A stretch of DNA of 64,000 nucleotides from Micrococcaceae bacterium Sec5.7 (GTDB taxonomy: Bacteria > Actinomycetota > Actinomycetes > Actinomycetales > Micrococcaceae), in NCBI GenBank assembly GCA_039636785.1, contig CP144169.1:1426001-1490000 (forward strand), written 5' to 3'. A program made the position numbers and the translations under genes. This document shows, piece by piece, positions 10,740 through 20,515 of the stretch; position 1 is the first letter of the stretch, and each line of letters opens with the position of its first letter. The notes under the pieces are model-generated. The model was not told where the DNA came from. It ran no database searches and worked only from the letters and a program-made list of their open reading frames with translations.

Positions 10740-11978
10740 GTGGCAGCTCCGCAGAATTACTTGGCCGTCATCAAGGTCGTCGGCATCGGCGGCGGTGGCG
10801 TGAACGCAGTCAACCGCATGATCGAGGTCGGTCTCCGCGGTGTCGAATTCATTGCCATCAACACCGATGCCCAGGCTTTGCTGATGAGCGACGCAGACGT
10901 CAAACTTGACGTCGGACGCGAACTGACCCGCGGGCTTGGCGCCGGTGCCAATCCGGAGGTGGGCAAGCAGGCCGCCGAGGATCACGCTGACGAGATCGAG
11001 GAAGTCATCCGTGGCGCTGACATGGTCTTCGTCACGGCCGGCGAAGGTGGCGGCACGGGTACAGGTGGCGCCCCCGTCGTGGCCAGGATCGCCCGTTCAC
11101 TTGGCGCCCTGACCATCGGGGTGGTCACACGTCCCTTCACCTTCGAGGGCCGCCGCCGCGCAGGTTCGGCCGAAGCGGGCATCGATGCGCTGCGTGACGA
11201 AGTGGACACACTGATCGTTATTCCCAACGACCGGCTGCTGTCCATCAGCGACCGCAATGTCTCGGTGCTCGATGCATTCCGCTCCGCGGATCAGGTACTC
11301 CTGTCCGGTGTCCAGGGCATTACTGACCTCATCACCACACCCGGCCTCATCAACCTCGACTTCGCCGACGTCAAGTCCGTGATGCAGGGCGCAGGTTCGG
11401 CGCTTATGGGCATCGGCTCGGCGCGGGGTGAGGACCGCGCAGTCAAGGCTGCCGAGCTCGCCATTGCTTCGCCGCTGCTGGAAGCGTCCATCGACGGCGC
11501 GCACGGCGTATTGCTCTCTATCCAGGGCGGTTCAGATCTCGGCCTGTTCGAGATCAACGAGGCAGCCCGTCTGGTTCAGGAAGTGGCTCACCCGGAAGCC
11601 AACATCATCTTCGGAGCTGTCATTGACGACGCCCTGGGTGACGAGGCCCGCGTCACGGTCATCGCCGCCGGATTCGACGATGTGAAGGCCACATCGCCTT
11701 CCATGGACCAGTCGCTGCCCCAGGTTGCACCCCAGCGTCCCGCAGCACCCTCGGCTGCGCCCGCTCCGGCCCAGGCGCCGTCGTCCGGAAGCCATCAGGT
11801 TCGCGTCCAGCCCGTGCACGCAGGTGTAGGGGCAGCCGGTCTGAGCAACTGGGGCCAGCAGCGTCCGTCTGCCGTCCCTGCCGACTCAGGCTTCGACGTC
11901 GACCTTCCTTCTGTAGTGGAGCCGGATCTGTCCGGCAGCCACTCCGATGACCTGGATGTCCCTGACTTCCTGAAGTAG
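10740..11978 (+). CDS. ftsZ: Cell division protein FtsZ
   Basis: Tubulin-like GTPase that forms the Z ring. The 412-residue protein begins with the nucleotide-binding core [16 protein letters not shown] and has the tubulin signature [10 protein letters not shown] near residue 103. The T7 synergy loop ([11 protein letters not shown]) near 206-216 supplies catalytic Asp. A Pro/Ala/Ser-rich linker (about 318-395) leads to the conserved tail [10 protein letters not shown], which binds FtsW and SepF in actinobacteria. No ftsA is present; SepF, encoded just downstream, is the likely membrane anchor. Confidence 0.97.
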   Translation: MAAPQNYLAVIKVVGIGGGGVNAVNRMIEVGLRGVEFIAINTDAQALLMSDADVKLDVGRELTRGLGAGANPEVGKQAAEDHADEIEEVIRGADMVFVTAGEGGGTGTGGAPVVARIARSLGALTIGVVTRPFTFEGRRRAGSAEAGIDALRDEVDTLIVIPNDRLLSISDRNVSVLDAFRSADQVLLSGVQGITDLITTPGLINLDFADVKSVMQGAGSALMGIGSARGEDRAVKAAELAIASPLLEASIDGAHGVLLSIQGGSDLGLFEINEAARLVQEVAHPEANIIFGAVIDDALGDEARVTVIAAGFDDVKATSPSMDQSLPQVAPQRPAAPSAAPAPAQAPSSGSHQVRVQPVHAGVGAAGLSNWGQQRPSAVPADSGFDVDLPSVVEPDLSGSHSDDLDVPDFLK

Positions 11979-11986
11979 AGGTCCGA

Positions 11987-12679
11987 TTGTTCCTTTGGCG
12001 TGCTGAAGTCCGGCCCGGCGTTTCGGTGGCATTCACCGACGCCGCGGCCGGAAATCTTGCCCTTCACGTGGGCGACAATCCCGCAAAAGTAATGCAGCGC
12101 CGGGAGCGACTGGAAGCCGAGGCCGGCATTTCGCCCGTCAAGTTCCGGTTCATGAACCAGGTTCACGGCAAACACGTTGCTCTTATCGGTGCTCCCGGTG
12201 AAGCTCCAACAGCGGATGCCATGGTGTCCGTTGGGCAGCCGCTCGCCGTCATGGTGGCCGATTGCATTCCGGTGGTCCTGCTGGGGCAATCCGAGTCCGG
12301 GAAGCCGGTTCTGGGTGTGGTGCACGCCGGACGCCCTGGCCTGGCCGCCGGCATTATCCCGGCTGCATTGGCCCGCATGCGTGCGGTCGGTGCCACGGAC
12401 ATCCGTGCATGGATCGGTCCGTCAATCTGCGGCACCTGCTATGAAGTGCCGGAAGGCATGCGGGCGGACGTGGCGGCAGGCGTGCCTTCCTGCTGGTCAA
12501 CCACTTCATGGGGTACTCCCGCCCTGGATCTTCCGGCAGGGGCACGGAGCCAGCTCGAAGCAGGCGGCGTACTCATTGAATATTCGGGCCCCTGCACGCT
12601 CGAAAATGAAGAACTTTTTTCTTATCGCAGAAACCAACACACAGGACGGTTTGCGGGATTGGTATGGACTCATGAATGA
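11987..12679 (+). CDS. pgeF: Peptidoglycan editing factor PgeF (YfiH / laccase-domain family)
   Basis: YfiH-family protein. In E. coli this family removes wrongly incorporated L-Ser from UDP-MurNAc; older annotations call it polyphenol oxidase. The zinc-site residues are visible in NQVHGKHV (His), VADCIPV (Cys) and VVHAGRPG (His), and the ICGTCYEV motif follows. The length is 230 residues. The TTG start has AGAGG about 5 bases upstream and sits 8 bases after ftsZ, so the two are probably cotranscribed. The last 8 bases overlap yggS. Location beside murein genes supports an editing role. Confidence 0.85.
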   Translation: MFLWRAEVRPGVSVAFTDAAAGNLALHVGDNPAKVMQRRERLEAEAGISPVKFRFMNQVHGKHVALIGAPGEAPTADAMVSVGQPLAVMVADCIPVVLLGQSESGKPVLGVVHAGRPGLAAGIIPAALARMRAVGATDIRAWIGPSICGTCYEVPEGMRADVAAGVPSCWSTTSWGTPALDLPAGARSQLEAGGVLIEYSGPCTLENEELFSYRRNQHTGRFAGLVWTHE

Positions 12680-13439
12680 TCCCCGGCCTCAAGAGGACCA
12701 GCTTCGTGGGGCTCAGCTGCGTGAAAACCAATTGCGCGAAGTCCAGCTTAGGGACGGGCTCGCCGCGGTGCGGCTCCGTATCGCCGTGGCAGCTGCCGCC
12801 TCAGGACGGGACGGCGAACCGGAGTTGATAGTGGTTACCAAGTTCCACCCGGCCGGCGACGTCCGCCGGCTCGCTGCCCTGGGAATCACCGACGTCGGTG
12901 AAAACAGGGATCAGGAGGCCTCCGAGAAGTCGTTACAGCTTCAGGATCTTGGGCTTCGGTGGCACTTTATCGGCCAGCTGCAGAGCAAAAAGGCCAAATC
13001 CGTTGTTCGGTACGCTCACGCCGTCCACTCGGTGGATCGTCCGCAGCTGGTGACCGGTCTGGAGCGGGCGGTAGCCGCGGAACAGGAAAAGTCCGGCCGG
13101 TCTCCGCTGGCTTGTTTCATCCAGGTGAGTCTCGACGACGACGCCGGCAGTCATCGCGGGGGCGCCGCACCTTCCGATGTTCCCATTCTGGCAGAGCAGC
13201 TGGCATCCGCGGAAGGACTCACTTTGGCAGGGGTCATGGCGGTGGCGCCGCTGGGGGCGGAACCGGACGCAGCGTTCGAAAGACTGGCGGCCATATCTGC
13301 GCGGCTGACGGCGGAACATCCCGGGGCCACGGGCATTTCGGCGGGCATGAGCCAGGACCTCGAGGCCGCCATCAGGTTCGGTGCGACACACCTGAGAATT
13401 GGTTCGGATATTCTCGGTTGGCGTCCCGTGGTGGGGTAG
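12672..13439 (+). CDS. yggS: PLP homeostasis protein YggS/YlmE (PROSC family)
   Basis: Pyridoxal-phosphate carrier and homeostasis protein with a single alanine-racemase-like barrel. VVTKFHP holds the PLP lysine (K57); GENR, WHFIGQLQSKK, HSVD and the C-terminal RIGSDILG phosphate loop are present. The ATG at 12672 overlaps pgeF by 8 bases. Oddly, residues 10-29 are four pentapeptides (QLRGA, QLREN, QLREV, QLRDG) ahead of the normal family start. The length of 255 residues is slightly above usual. Neighbourhood ftsZ-pgeF-yggS-sepF is standard for Gram-positive bacteria. Confidence 0.9.
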   Translation: MNDPRPQEDQLRGAQLRENQLREVQLRDGLAAVRLRIAVAAAASGRDGEPELIVVTKFHPAGDVRRLAALGITDVGENRDQEASEKSLQLQDLGLRWHFIGQLQSKKAKSVVRYAHAVHSVDRPQLVTGLERAVAAEQEKSGRSPLACFIQVSLDDDAGSHRGGAAPSDVPILAEQLASAEGLTLAGVMAVAPLGAEPDAAFERLAAISARLTAEHPGATGISAGMSQDLEAAIRFGATHLRIGSDILGWRPVVG

Positions 13440-13527
13440 CGTCGAAGTATTGGAAGTGAATGGCGGGGAATCCAATGCTGTCAAGTCAATTCGGCGGCCC
13501 GCTTACGGACACGATTAGGAGTCGACC

Positions 13528-14058
13528 ATGGCCGGCGCTCTGCGCAAGACAATGATCTATCTTGGGCTCGCCGATGGCGATGAACACTATGAGTCTGAGC
13601 ATCACACACCGCACAAGGATGAGGACCGTTCAATGGAGCATGACCGCGAGGAACGCCGCGCACCGGCCCCTGTCCGCGAGGTCACCCGTGAAGCGCCCTA
13701 TGCCGCCGAAGAGGAATACCGCGCACCAGTGACACCCATTAAGCGTGCGGCGTCAAGCCGCGAAGAGACCACAGGCCTGCGTCAGATCACCACGATCCAC
13801 CCGCGTTCCTACAACGACGCCAAACTCATCGGTGAGAGCTTCCGTGACGGTATTCCTGTCATCATGAACGTCACCGACATGGGTGAGGCCGATGCCAAGC
13901 GGCTTGTCGATTTTTCTGCGGGACTTGTGTTTGGACTGCGGGGCAGCATCGAACGGGTCACCAACAAGGTCTTCCTGCTGTCGCCGTCCTACATCGAAGT
14001 CATCGGCGATGACAAAAAGGTCAGCGAGACACAGGCCGCCTTTTTCAACCAGAGCTAG
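13528..14058 (+). CDS. sepF: Cell division protein SepF
   Basis: Membrane-binding Z-ring anchor that binds the FtsZ tail and stands in for FtsA in actinobacteria. It opens with the amphipathic membrane helix [15 protein letters not shown] charged, disordered linker rich in Glu, Arg and Pro follows (about 25-85), then the folded SepF/DUF552 domain, with [20 protein letters not shown] near 130-149 at the dimer interface. It is 176 residues long. The ATG at 13528 has AGGAG 6 bases upstream, and an 88-base gap separates it from yggS. Confidence 0.93.
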   Translation: MAGALRKTMIYLGLADGDEHYESEHHTPHKDEDRSMEHDREERRAPAPVREVTREAPYAAEEEYRAPVTPIKRAASSREETTGLRQITTIHPRSYNDAKLIGESFRDGIPVIMNVTDMGEADAKRLVDFSAGLVFGLRGSIERVTNKVFLLSPSYIEVIGDDKKVSETQAAFFNQS

Positions 14059-14071
14059 CCAAAGAGTTATC

Positions 14072-14105
14072 CGGATGCCAGGCAGGGACACCTGCCTGGC
14101 ATCCG
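14072..14105 (+). terminator. Strong hairpin after sepF without a U-tract
   Basis: A perfect inverted repeat sits 13 bases after the sepF stop. GGATGCCAGGCAG (14073-14085) pairs with 14092-14104 across the 6-base loop GGACAC, and a further C-G pair closes it at 14072/14105. No T-run follows, so it may act as an incomplete terminator, an mRNA stabiliser or a processing site between sepF and yggT. Confidence 0.6.
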
Positions 14106-14177
14106 TGCTGAAATAGACATGAAACATCGACAGGACGCTGCGGCATCCGGAATGAGCATGGAGATATGAGTTAAGTC

Positions 14178-14465
14178 ATGGGAATTGTTTTCGGACTTGT
14201 CTATATCGCCCTGTTGTTGTTTTTTGTGTCGCTCATCATCCGGCTTGTCTTCGACTGGGTCCAGATGTTTGCCAGGGACTGGAGGCCACGGGGTATGGCA
14301 CTGGTGGCCGCGCACACTGTGTACTCCGTCACGGATCCGCCGCTTAAAGTCCTGCGGCGGCTCATTCCGCCGCTGCGGCTTGGCGGGATCACGCTGGATC
14401 TGGGCTTTTTGATATTGTTCATCGCCGTCAGCGTGGCTATGGCAATCGTCAGAAATTTCGCGTAA
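14178..14465 (+). CDS. YggT family integral membrane protein
   Basis: Small membrane protein of 95 residues with two hydrophobic blocks (about 1-28 and 68-92). The joining loop carries the family pattern VYSVTDPPLKVLRRLIPPLRLGG. YggT proteins commonly lie between sepF and divIVA in Gram-positive bacteria; a role in division or osmotic protection has been suggested, but the molecular function is not established. The ATG at 14178 has no strong ribosome site. Family call is firm, function is not. Confidence 0.85.
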   Translation: MGIVFGLVYIALLLFFVSLIIRLVFDWVQMFARDWRPRGMALVAAHTVYSVTDPPLKVLRRLIPPLRLGGITLDLGFLILFIAVSVAMAIVRNFA

Positions 14466-14593
14466 TTTTCATTAGAGCTTGCAGCGCCTGAGCGGTTCCG
14501 GAAACGGAGCCGTTATCTGTGCCGTGAAGAAACTCCGGTTTGACACCACCGTGTTGAATTAGAGGAACAAGACCATATTTAGGTACCGTAGTT

Positions 14594-14623
14594 TTGACGG
14601 CCGGAAGGCCTACTGACTAACTA
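14594..14623 (+). promoter_or_regulatory. Putative divIVA promoter
   Basis: In the 176-base yggT-divIVA gap, TTGACG (14594-14599) and TAACTA (14618-14623) are 18 bases apart. They would start transcription about 12 bases before the ATG, just ahead of the GAGG ribosome site at 14631-14634. A second TTGACA at 14540-14545 has no good -10 partner. Confidence 0.4.
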
Positions 14624-14641
14624 GACCAACGAGGTGACCAG

Positions 14642-15334
14642 ATGGCTTTGACGCCAGAAGACGTTGTCAACAAGCGCTTTCAGCCGACCAAGTTCCGCGA
14701 AGGCTACGACCAGGACGAAGTAGATGACTTCCTGGACGAGATCGTCGTCGAACTGCGGCGCCTGAACCAGGAGAACGACGAACTTCGCAAGAAGCTCGCT
14801 GAAGGCGGCACCGGCTCGCCGGCCACGTCCGCAGCAGCCGCACCGGTGGTCGAAAAGGTCCCCGCACCCGCCAAGGTTGATAAAGACGACTCGCGGGCCA
14901 AGGCAGAAGCGGAAGCCAAAGCCGCGGACGCTGCGAAGAAGAAGCAGGCACCGCCGCTCGCTGCCGTTCCCTCCGCCGCACCGTCCGCCGCAGGCAGCAA
15001 TGCCTCCGCGGAGTCCGCAGCAGGCCTTCTGGCAATGGCGCAGCAGATGCATGACCGCCACGTTGCGGACGGCCAGGCGCAGAAGGACAAAATCATTGCC
15101 GAGGCGCAGATCGAGGCAAGCAGCCTCGTCAACGATGCCCAGGAGAAGTCCCGGAAGACACTCGGGGCTCTTGAGCAACAGCGGTCCGTCCTGGAGCGCA
15201 AGGTGGAGCAGCTGCGCGGCTTCGAGCGCGACTACCGGTCACGCCTGAAGGCCTACATCGAAGGCCAGCTTCGCGATCTCGACGCCCGCGGTTCTGTTGC
15301 GGCCCCTGAGGGCGGCGCCAACGCGGACGTTTAG
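14642..15334 (+). CDS. divIVA: DivIVA / Wag31 polar growth coiled-coil protein
   Basis: Coiled-coil scaffold that marks negatively curved membrane and directs apical growth or septum placement in actinobacteria. The N-terminal DivIVA domain has ALTPEDVVNKRF then FREGYDQDEVDDFLDEI (about residues 2-40), with coiled coil to about 57. A long Ala/Pro/Lys-rich linker (about 58-130) separates a second coiled coil (about 133-220). The length is 230 residues. The linker is low-complexity and varies between species. Promoter-like elements lie directly upstream and a strong terminator follows. Confidence 0.93.
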   Translation: MALTPEDVVNKRFQPTKFREGYDQDEVDDFLDEIVVELRRLNQENDELRKKLAEGGTGSPATSAAAAPVVEKVPAPAKVDKDDSRAKAEAEAKAADAAKKKQAPPLAAVPSAAPSAAGSNASAESAAGLLAMAQQMHDRHVADGQAQKDKIIAEAQIEASSLVNDAQEKSRKTLGALEQQRSVLERKVEQLRGFERDYRSRLKAYIEGQLRDLDARGSVAAPEGGANADV

Positions 15335-15345
15335 CACGTATTCTG

Positions 15346-15383
15346 AAAGCCGGTGGCTGAGGATTCCTCGGCCACCGGCTTTT
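15346..15383 (+). terminator. Rho-independent terminator after divIVA
   Basis: AAAGCCGGTGGC (15346-15357) plus TGAGG pairs with CCTCG plus GCCACCGGCTTT (15366-15382) across a 3-base loop. This is a 17-bp stem with one G-T pair, followed by TTTT starting inside the stem end. It begins 12 bases after the divIVA stop and separates divIVA from lspA. Confidence 0.85.
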
Positions 15384-15415
15384 GTGATTAACAACGGTTC
15401 CCGAATGAAAGCACT

Positions 15416-15988
15416 ATGACTGACGAACTTGCCGCTGATGCAGCGCACCCGTCCCCTTCACTCCAACGGCCCCGGCGTGTGGTCCTGCTTTCCCTGTTTG
15501 CGGGATTAGCGGTTTTTGCCTACGTATTCGACCAGCTGACCAAACTGTGGGTCACCGGCAACATGATCGAAGGCGAACGCATCCCGGTCCTGCCTCCGCT
15601 CCTCCACTGGTACTACATCCGTAACTCCGGAGCAGCGTTCTCAATCGGCGAGAACGTGACATGGGTGTTCACCATCATCATGGCTGTTGTTTCCGTTGCC
15701 ATCCTGTTCCAGCTCCGGAAGCTGGGATCTGCCTTGTGGGCTTTGGCTTTGGGTCTTCTGCTGGGCGGCGCTCTGGGGAATCTGACCGACCGGCTGTTCC
15801 GGGAACCGTCCTTCGCCATGGGCCACGTGGTGGATTTCATCCAATTGCCCAATTTTGCGATCTTCAACATTGCCGACTCGGCCGTTGTTTCATCCGTGGT
15901 GATTATCTGCGTGCTGACGCTCCGGGGCATCGCCCTGGACGGCTCACGCCATTCCTCCCCGAAGCGCGAAGATTCCGGAAATGTCTGA
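15416..15988 (+). CDS. lspA: Lipoprotein signal peptidase (signal peptidase II) LspA
   Basis: Aspartyl membrane protease that removes signal peptides from prolipoproteins. The 190 residues contain four membrane segments and the five family blocks. These include DQLTKLW (about 39-45), [10 protein letters not shown] (about 69-78), [15 protein letters not shown] (catalytic Asp140) and FNIADSAV (catalytic Asp154). The extra N-terminal 20 residues are hydrophilic. The ATG is 33 bases after the divIVA terminator. The stop overlaps rluD by 8 bases, the usual lspA-rluD coupling. Confidence 0.95.
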   Translation: MTDELAADAAHPSPSLQRPRRVVLLSLFAGLAVFAYVFDQLTKLWVTGNMIEGERIPVLPPLLHWYYIRNSGAAFSIGENVTWVFTIIMAVVSVAILFQLRKLGSALWALALGLLLGGALGNLTDRLFREPSFAMGHVVDFIQLPNFAIFNIADSAVVSSVVIICVLTLRGIALDGSRHSSPKREDSGNV

Positions 15989-16907
15989 GCAGGTAATTGT
16001 TCCGGACGACCTGGGCGGGAACAGGGCCGATGCCGGGCTCGCGAACATCATGGGCATTTCGCGTTCGCTCGCGGCCACGCTCATCGCCGAAGGCAACGTC
16101 AGAAGCAACGGCAAAGCACTGGGCAAGTCCGCCAAGCTGGTGGCCGGCGCCGTGCTGGACGTTACGGTCCCGGAGCGCCGGGATCCCCTTGAAGTGGTGG
16201 AGGAAGTTGTGGAAGGCCTGAAAGTCCTGCTGGACGACGACGAATTTGTAGTCATCGACAAACCGGTGGGAGTAGCCGCCCATCCTTCGCCGGGCTGGGT
16301 GGGCCCCACCGTCGTCGGTGGCCTCGCCGGTGCGGGGTATCGGATCTCTACGTCGGGAGCGCCGGAGCGCGCAGGCATAGTCCACCGGCTCGACGTCGGA
16401 ACCTCCGGCGTTATGGTGGTCGCCAAGACCGAGCACGCGTATACCGTGCTCAAACGCGCCTTCAAGGAGCGGACGGTGGACAAGGTCTACCACGCCGTGG
16501 TCCAGGGACTCCCCGACCCCTTGGAAGGCACCATCGATGCACCGATCGGGCGGCATCCGGGACACGACTGGCGTTTTGCCGTGATCGAAGACGGCCGGCC
16601 CTCCATCACCCACTATGAAGTCCTCGAAGCCTTCGGCAAGGCAACCTTGATTGAAGTGCATCTGGAGACAGGGCGCACCCACCAGATCCGGGTTCATTTC
16701 TCGGCGCTCAGGCATCCCTGCGCCGGCGACCTTACATACGGCGCTGATCCCCGGCTCGCCGCGACGCTCGGGCTGACGCGGCAATGGCTGCATGCGAGGC
16801 AGCTTGGTTTTGATCACCCCGGAACGGGGGAGCGGGTGACTGTCACGAGTGAATACCCGCCGGATCTGTCCTATGCTCTTGAGGTTCTTGAGTCGGGGCA
16901 GGCCTAG
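15981..16907 (+). CDS. rluD: RluA-family rRNA pseudouridine synthase (RluD-like)
   Basis: Converts specific uridines in 23S rRNA to pseudouridine. An N-terminal S4 RNA-binding domain (about 14-75) precedes the catalytic domain. [13 protein letters not shown] marks motif I, and [11 protein letters not shown] holds the catalytic Asp138. GRTHQIRVH and the final GHP-like loop complete the set. The 308-residue length fits RluD. The exact target uridines cannot be told from sequence. It overlaps lspA by 8 bases. Confidence 0.9.
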   Translation: MSEQVIVPDDLGGNRADAGLANIMGISRSLAATLIAEGNVRSNGKALGKSAKLVAGAVLDVTVPERRDPLEVVEEVVEGLKVLLDDDEFVVIDKPVGVAAHPSPGWVGPTVVGGLAGAGYRISTSGAPERAGIVHRLDVGTSGVMVVAKTEHAYTVLKRAFKERTVDKVYHAVVQGLPDPLEGTIDAPIGRHPGHDWRFAVIEDGRPSITHYEVLEAFGKATLIEVHLETGRTHQIRVHFSALRHPCAGDLTYGADPRLAATLGLTRQWLHARQLGFDHPGTGERVTVTSEYPPDLSYALEVLESGQA

Positions 16908-16946
16908 TTCTCCGGGGTGCTTCCCGCGGGCGCCCAGCCTCTGGCA

Positions 16947-16952
16947 TAGACT
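16947..16952 (+). promoter_or_regulatory. Candidate -10 element for a leaderless dnaE mRNA
   Basis: TAGACT ends exactly six bases before the dnaE GTG, and no Shine-Dalgarno sequence is present. This spacing puts transcription start at the start codon. No clear -35 is visible. Confidence 0.4.
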
Positions 16953-16958
16953 AGTCCG

Positions 16959-19900
16959 GTGACTTCCCGCAATGACTCGTTCGTCCATCTTCACAACCAC
17001 ACTGAGTACTCCATGTTGGACGGTGCTGCGAGGCTGGGGGACCTGTTCAGCCACACCACGGAACTCGGTATGGATTCCCTGGCGACGACTGACCACGGCT
17101 TTGTTTTTGGCGCCTACGATTTCTGGAACAAAGCCCGCAACGCCGGCGTCAAGCCGATTGTGGGCGTCGAGGCCTATCTGACTCCGGGAACAGCCCGCAA
17201 GGACAAAACCCGTGTCCGCTGGGGCGACGGCGGCCGGAACGACGTTTCCGGTGCCGGTTCCTACACCCACATGACCATGTGGGCGGAAACCACCCAGGGA
17301 ATGCACAACCTGTTCCGGATGTCCTCGCTGGCATCCCTCGAAGGGTACCTGTACAAGCCACGCATGGACCGGGATCTCCTGCAGACGTACGGCAAAGGCC
17401 TCATCGCCACCACCGGGTGCCCGTCGGGCGAAGTCCAGACGAAACTCCGGCTCGGCCTGTTCCAGGACGCCAAGCAGGCAGCCTCCGATTTCCGCGATAT
17501 TTTTGGTGCTGAAAATTTCTTCTGTGAACTGATGGACCACGGCTTGGACATCGAGCGCAACATCCAGGGCGATCTGATCAAACTGGCCAGGGAGCTTGGC
17601 CTGCCCATGGTGGCAACCAACGACCTCCACTACACACACGCGGAGGACGCTTCCAGCCACGCGGCCCTTCTGTGTGTGCAGTCCGGCTCGAGCCTGGCAG
17701 ACCCCAAGCGATTCAAATTTGACGCCGACGAGTTCTACCTGAAATCGCCACAGGAAATGCGGGCGATCTTCAGCGACCACCCCGACGCGTGCGACAACAC
17801 CCTGCTGATCGCGGAGCGGTGCAACGTGGAGTTCAACGAGAACGCGAGCTACATGCCCCGTTTCCCGGTGCCTGAGGGGGAAGACGAGCAGTCCTGGTTT
17901 GTGAAGGAAGTCGAAACGGGCCTGCATTACCGCTACCCGAAGGGGATTCCCGACGACGTACGCAAACAGGCCGACTTCGAAGTCGGTGTCATCACGCAGA
18001 TGGGCTTCCCGGGCTACTTCCTGGTGGTGGCCGACTTCATCAACTGGGCCAAAAACAACGGCATCCGGGTGGGCCCGGGACGTGGTTCAGGTGCAGGTTC
18101 CATGGTGGCGTACGTCATGCGCATCACTGACCTGGATCCGCTGGTCCACGGGCTCATTTTCGAGCGATTCCTGAACCCTGAACGCGTTTCCATGCCCGAC
18201 TTCGACGTCGACTTCGATGACCGTCGCCGCTCGGAAGTGATCCGGTACGTCACTGAGAAGTACGGCGACGAGCGAGTGGCCATGATTGTCACCTACGGCA
18301 CCATCAAGGCAAAGCAGGCGCTCAAGGACTCGTCCCGTGTGCTGGGCTATCCGTTTTCCACCGGAGAGCGTCTCACGAAGGCCATGCCGCCGGACGTCAT
18401 GGGCAAGGGCATGCTGCTCTCCGAGATCCACAACCCTGAAGCCAAGCGCTACTCCGAGGCGGAGGAGCTCCGCTCGCTCCTCAAATCAGACGCCGATTCG
18501 CAGAAGGTCTTCGAGACGGCCCTTGGCCTCGAGGGCCTGAAGCGGCAGTGGGGGGTGCACGCTGCCGGGGTGATCATGTCCTCGGACCCGCTGATCGACA
18601 TCATCCCGATCATGCGCCGTGAGCAGGACGGCCAGGTCATAACGCAGTTCGACTACCCCACCTGCGAAGGCCTGGGGCTGATCAAGATGGACTTCCTGGG
18701 TCTCAGGAACCTGACGATCATCACGGACGCCGTGGAGAACATCAAGCTCAACAAGGGCACTGATCTGATCCTGGAGGATCTCGGCCTGGATGACCAGGGC
18801 GCCTATGAGCTCCTCGCCAGGGGCGATACCCTCGGCGTCTTCCAGCTCGACGGCGGCCCGATGCGTTCGTTGCTGAAGCAGATGCGCCCGGACAACTTTG
18901 AAGACATCTCCGCCGTTATCGCCCTGTACCGTCCGGGCCCCATGGGCGCCAATTCGCACACCAACTACGCTCTGCGCAAGACCGGGCTGCAGGACATTGT
19001 CCCCATCCACGCGGAGCTCGAGGAGCCGCTGGCCGAGATTCTTGGCGGTACCTATGGCCTGATTGTGTATCAGGAGCAGGTTATGGCCATCGCGCAGAAG
19101 GTTGCCGGGTTCACCCTCGGACAAGCCGACATTCTGCGCCGTGCCATGGGCAAAAAGAAGAAATCCGAGCTGGACAAGCAGTACGCGGGCTTCGAACAGG
19201 GCATGAAGGACAACGGCTATTCGGCTGCTGCCATCAAGATGCTGTGGGACATCCTGCTGCCGTTCTCTGACTATGCTTTCAACAAGGCGCATTCCGCGGC
19301 GTATGGACTCGTCTCCTACTGGACGGCGTATCTTAAAGCCCACTATCCGGCCGAGTACATGGCCGCGCTGCTTACCAGCGTGGGCGACGACAAAGACAAA
19401 CTGGCGCTGTATCTGAACGAATGCCGCAAAATGGGCATCACGGTGCTGCCGCCGGACGTCAATGAGTCCAGCGTGAACTTCACCCCTGTGGGTACGGACA
19501 TCCGTTTCGGCATGGCCGCCATCCGCAACGTCGGCGTCAACGTGGTGGAGGCCATGGTTACCGCCCGCGAAAGTGAAGGTGCATATACCTCGTTCAAGGA
19601 TTACCTGCTGAAAGTCCCTGCCGTGGTCTGCAACAAACGGACTGTTGAATCCCTCATCAAGGCGGGGGCTTTCGACTCCCTGGGCCACCCCCGGCGGGCC
19701 TTGGCGATGATCCATGAGGAGGCCATCGATTCCGTCATCACGCTCAAGCGCAATGAGGCGATCGGCCAGTTTGATCTGTTTGCCGGCTTTGAGGACCAGG
19801 AGCCGGAAGCATCCCTCACCACAGAAATTCCTGACCTTCCGGAGTGGGAAAAGAAGGACAAACTCTCCTTCGAGCGCGACATGCTGGGTCTCTACGTCTC

Positions 19901-20489
19901 CGATCATCCGCTGCAGGGTCTTGAAGGACTGCTGAGCCAGCACTCGGACCAGACCATCACGTCCGTCATCGGCGAAGACGGACCGCACGACGGCGCCATC
20001 ATTACCATCGCCGGGATGATCACCTCGCTCAGCCGCAGGATCGCGAAAGCCAGCGGTAACGCCTATGCGCGCGCCGAGGTGGAGGATCTGGGCGGTTCCA
20101 TGGAGGTGATGTTCTTTGGCCAGGTCTATGGCCCCATTGCCTCTGTGCTCGCGGAAGACCTGATTGTTGTGGTCAAGGGCCGGCTCCAGAAGCGCGACGA
20201 CGGTGCCATCACCCTGAACTGCATGGAGCTGTCCGTCCCGGACCTGAGCGACAGCCTTAACGGTCCGGTGGTCATCACCATGCCGACTTTCAAGGCCACC
20301 GAGGCAGTTGTTACCGAGCTGGGTGACGTGCTGCGGACACACCGGGGCACCTCAGAGGTCCGGCTCCATCTGCAGGGCGACACCAAGTTGGAAGTAATGG
20401 GCATGCCTGTCCATTTGCGGGTCAACCCCAACCCGGCGCTCTTCGGCGACCTGAAAGTGCTGCTCGGCCCGGCCTGCCTGGACGGCTGA
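16959..20489 (+). CDS. dnaE: DNA polymerase III alpha subunit DnaE1
   Basis: Replicative C-family DNA polymerase. The 1176-residue chain starts with the PHP domain (HLHNHTEYSMLDG, residues about 10-22), the proofreading exonuclease of actinobacterial DnaE1. The palm follows with GRGSGAGSMVAY (about 370-381) and the catalytic PDFDVDFDDRRR (about 409-420). The fingers contain KKKKSELD, and QFDLF at residues 937-941 is a textbook beta-clamp-binding motif. An OB fold (about 1005-1080) and a C-terminal domain end the protein. GTG start, apparently leaderless. It is convergent with the next gene. Confidence 0.96.
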   Translation: MTSRNDSFVHLHNHTEYSMLDGAARLGDLFSHTTELGMDSLATTDHGFVFGAYDFWNKARNAGVKPIVGVEAYLTPGTARKDKTRVRWGDGGRNDVSGAGSYTHMTMWAETTQGMHNLFRMSSLASLEGYLYKPRMDRDLLQTYGKGLIATTGCPSGEVQTKLRLGLFQDAKQAASDFRDIFGAENFFCELMDHGLDIERNIQGDLIKLARELGLPMVATNDLHYTHAEDASSHAALLCVQSGSSLADPKRFKFDADEFYLKSPQEMRAIFSDHPDACDNTLLIAERCNVEFNENASYMPRFPVPEGEDEQSWFVKEVETGLHYRYPKGIPDDVRKQADFEVGVITQMGFPGYFLVVADFINWAKNNGIRVGPGRGSGAGSMVAYVMRITDLDPLVHGLIFERFLNPERVSMPDFDVDFDDRRRSEVIRYVTEKYGDERVAMIVTYGTIKAKQALKDSSRVLGYPFSTGERLTKAMPPDVMGKGMLLSEIHNPEAKRYSEAEELRSLLKSDADSQKVFETALGLEGLKRQWGVHAAGVIMSSDPLIDIIPIMRREQDGQVITQFDYPTCEGLGLIKMDFLGLRNLTIITDAVENIKLNKGTDLILEDLGLDDQGAYELLARGDTLGVFQLDGGPMRSLLKQMRPDNFEDISAVIALYRPGPMGANSHTNYALRKTGLQDIVPIHAELEEPLAEILGGTYGLIVYQEQVMAIAQKVAGFTLGQADILRRAMGKKKKSELDKQYAGFEQGMKDNGYSAAAIKMLWDILLPFSDYAFNKAHSAAYGLVSYWTAYLKAHYPAEYMAALLTSVGDDKDKLALYLNECRKMGITVLPPDVNESSVNFTPVGTDIRFGMAAIRNVGVNVVEAMVTARESEGAYTSFKDYLLKVPAVVCNKRTVESLIKAGAFDSLGHPRRALAMIHEEAIDSVITLKRNEAIGQFDLFAGFEDQEPEASLTTEIPDLPEWEKKDKLSFERDMLGLYVSDHPLQGLEGLLSQHSDQTITSVIGEDGPHDGAIITIAGMITSLSRRIAKASGNAYARAEVEDLGGSMEVMFFGQVYGPIASVLAEDLIVVVKGRLQKRDDGAITLNCMELSVPDLSDSLNGPVVITMPTFKATEAVVTELGDVLRTHRGTSEVRLHLQGDTKLEVMGMPVHLRVNPNPALFGDLKVLLGPACLDG

Positions 20490-20515
20490 ATTCCGAGGAC
20501 AGCTGGATGTCCGGG

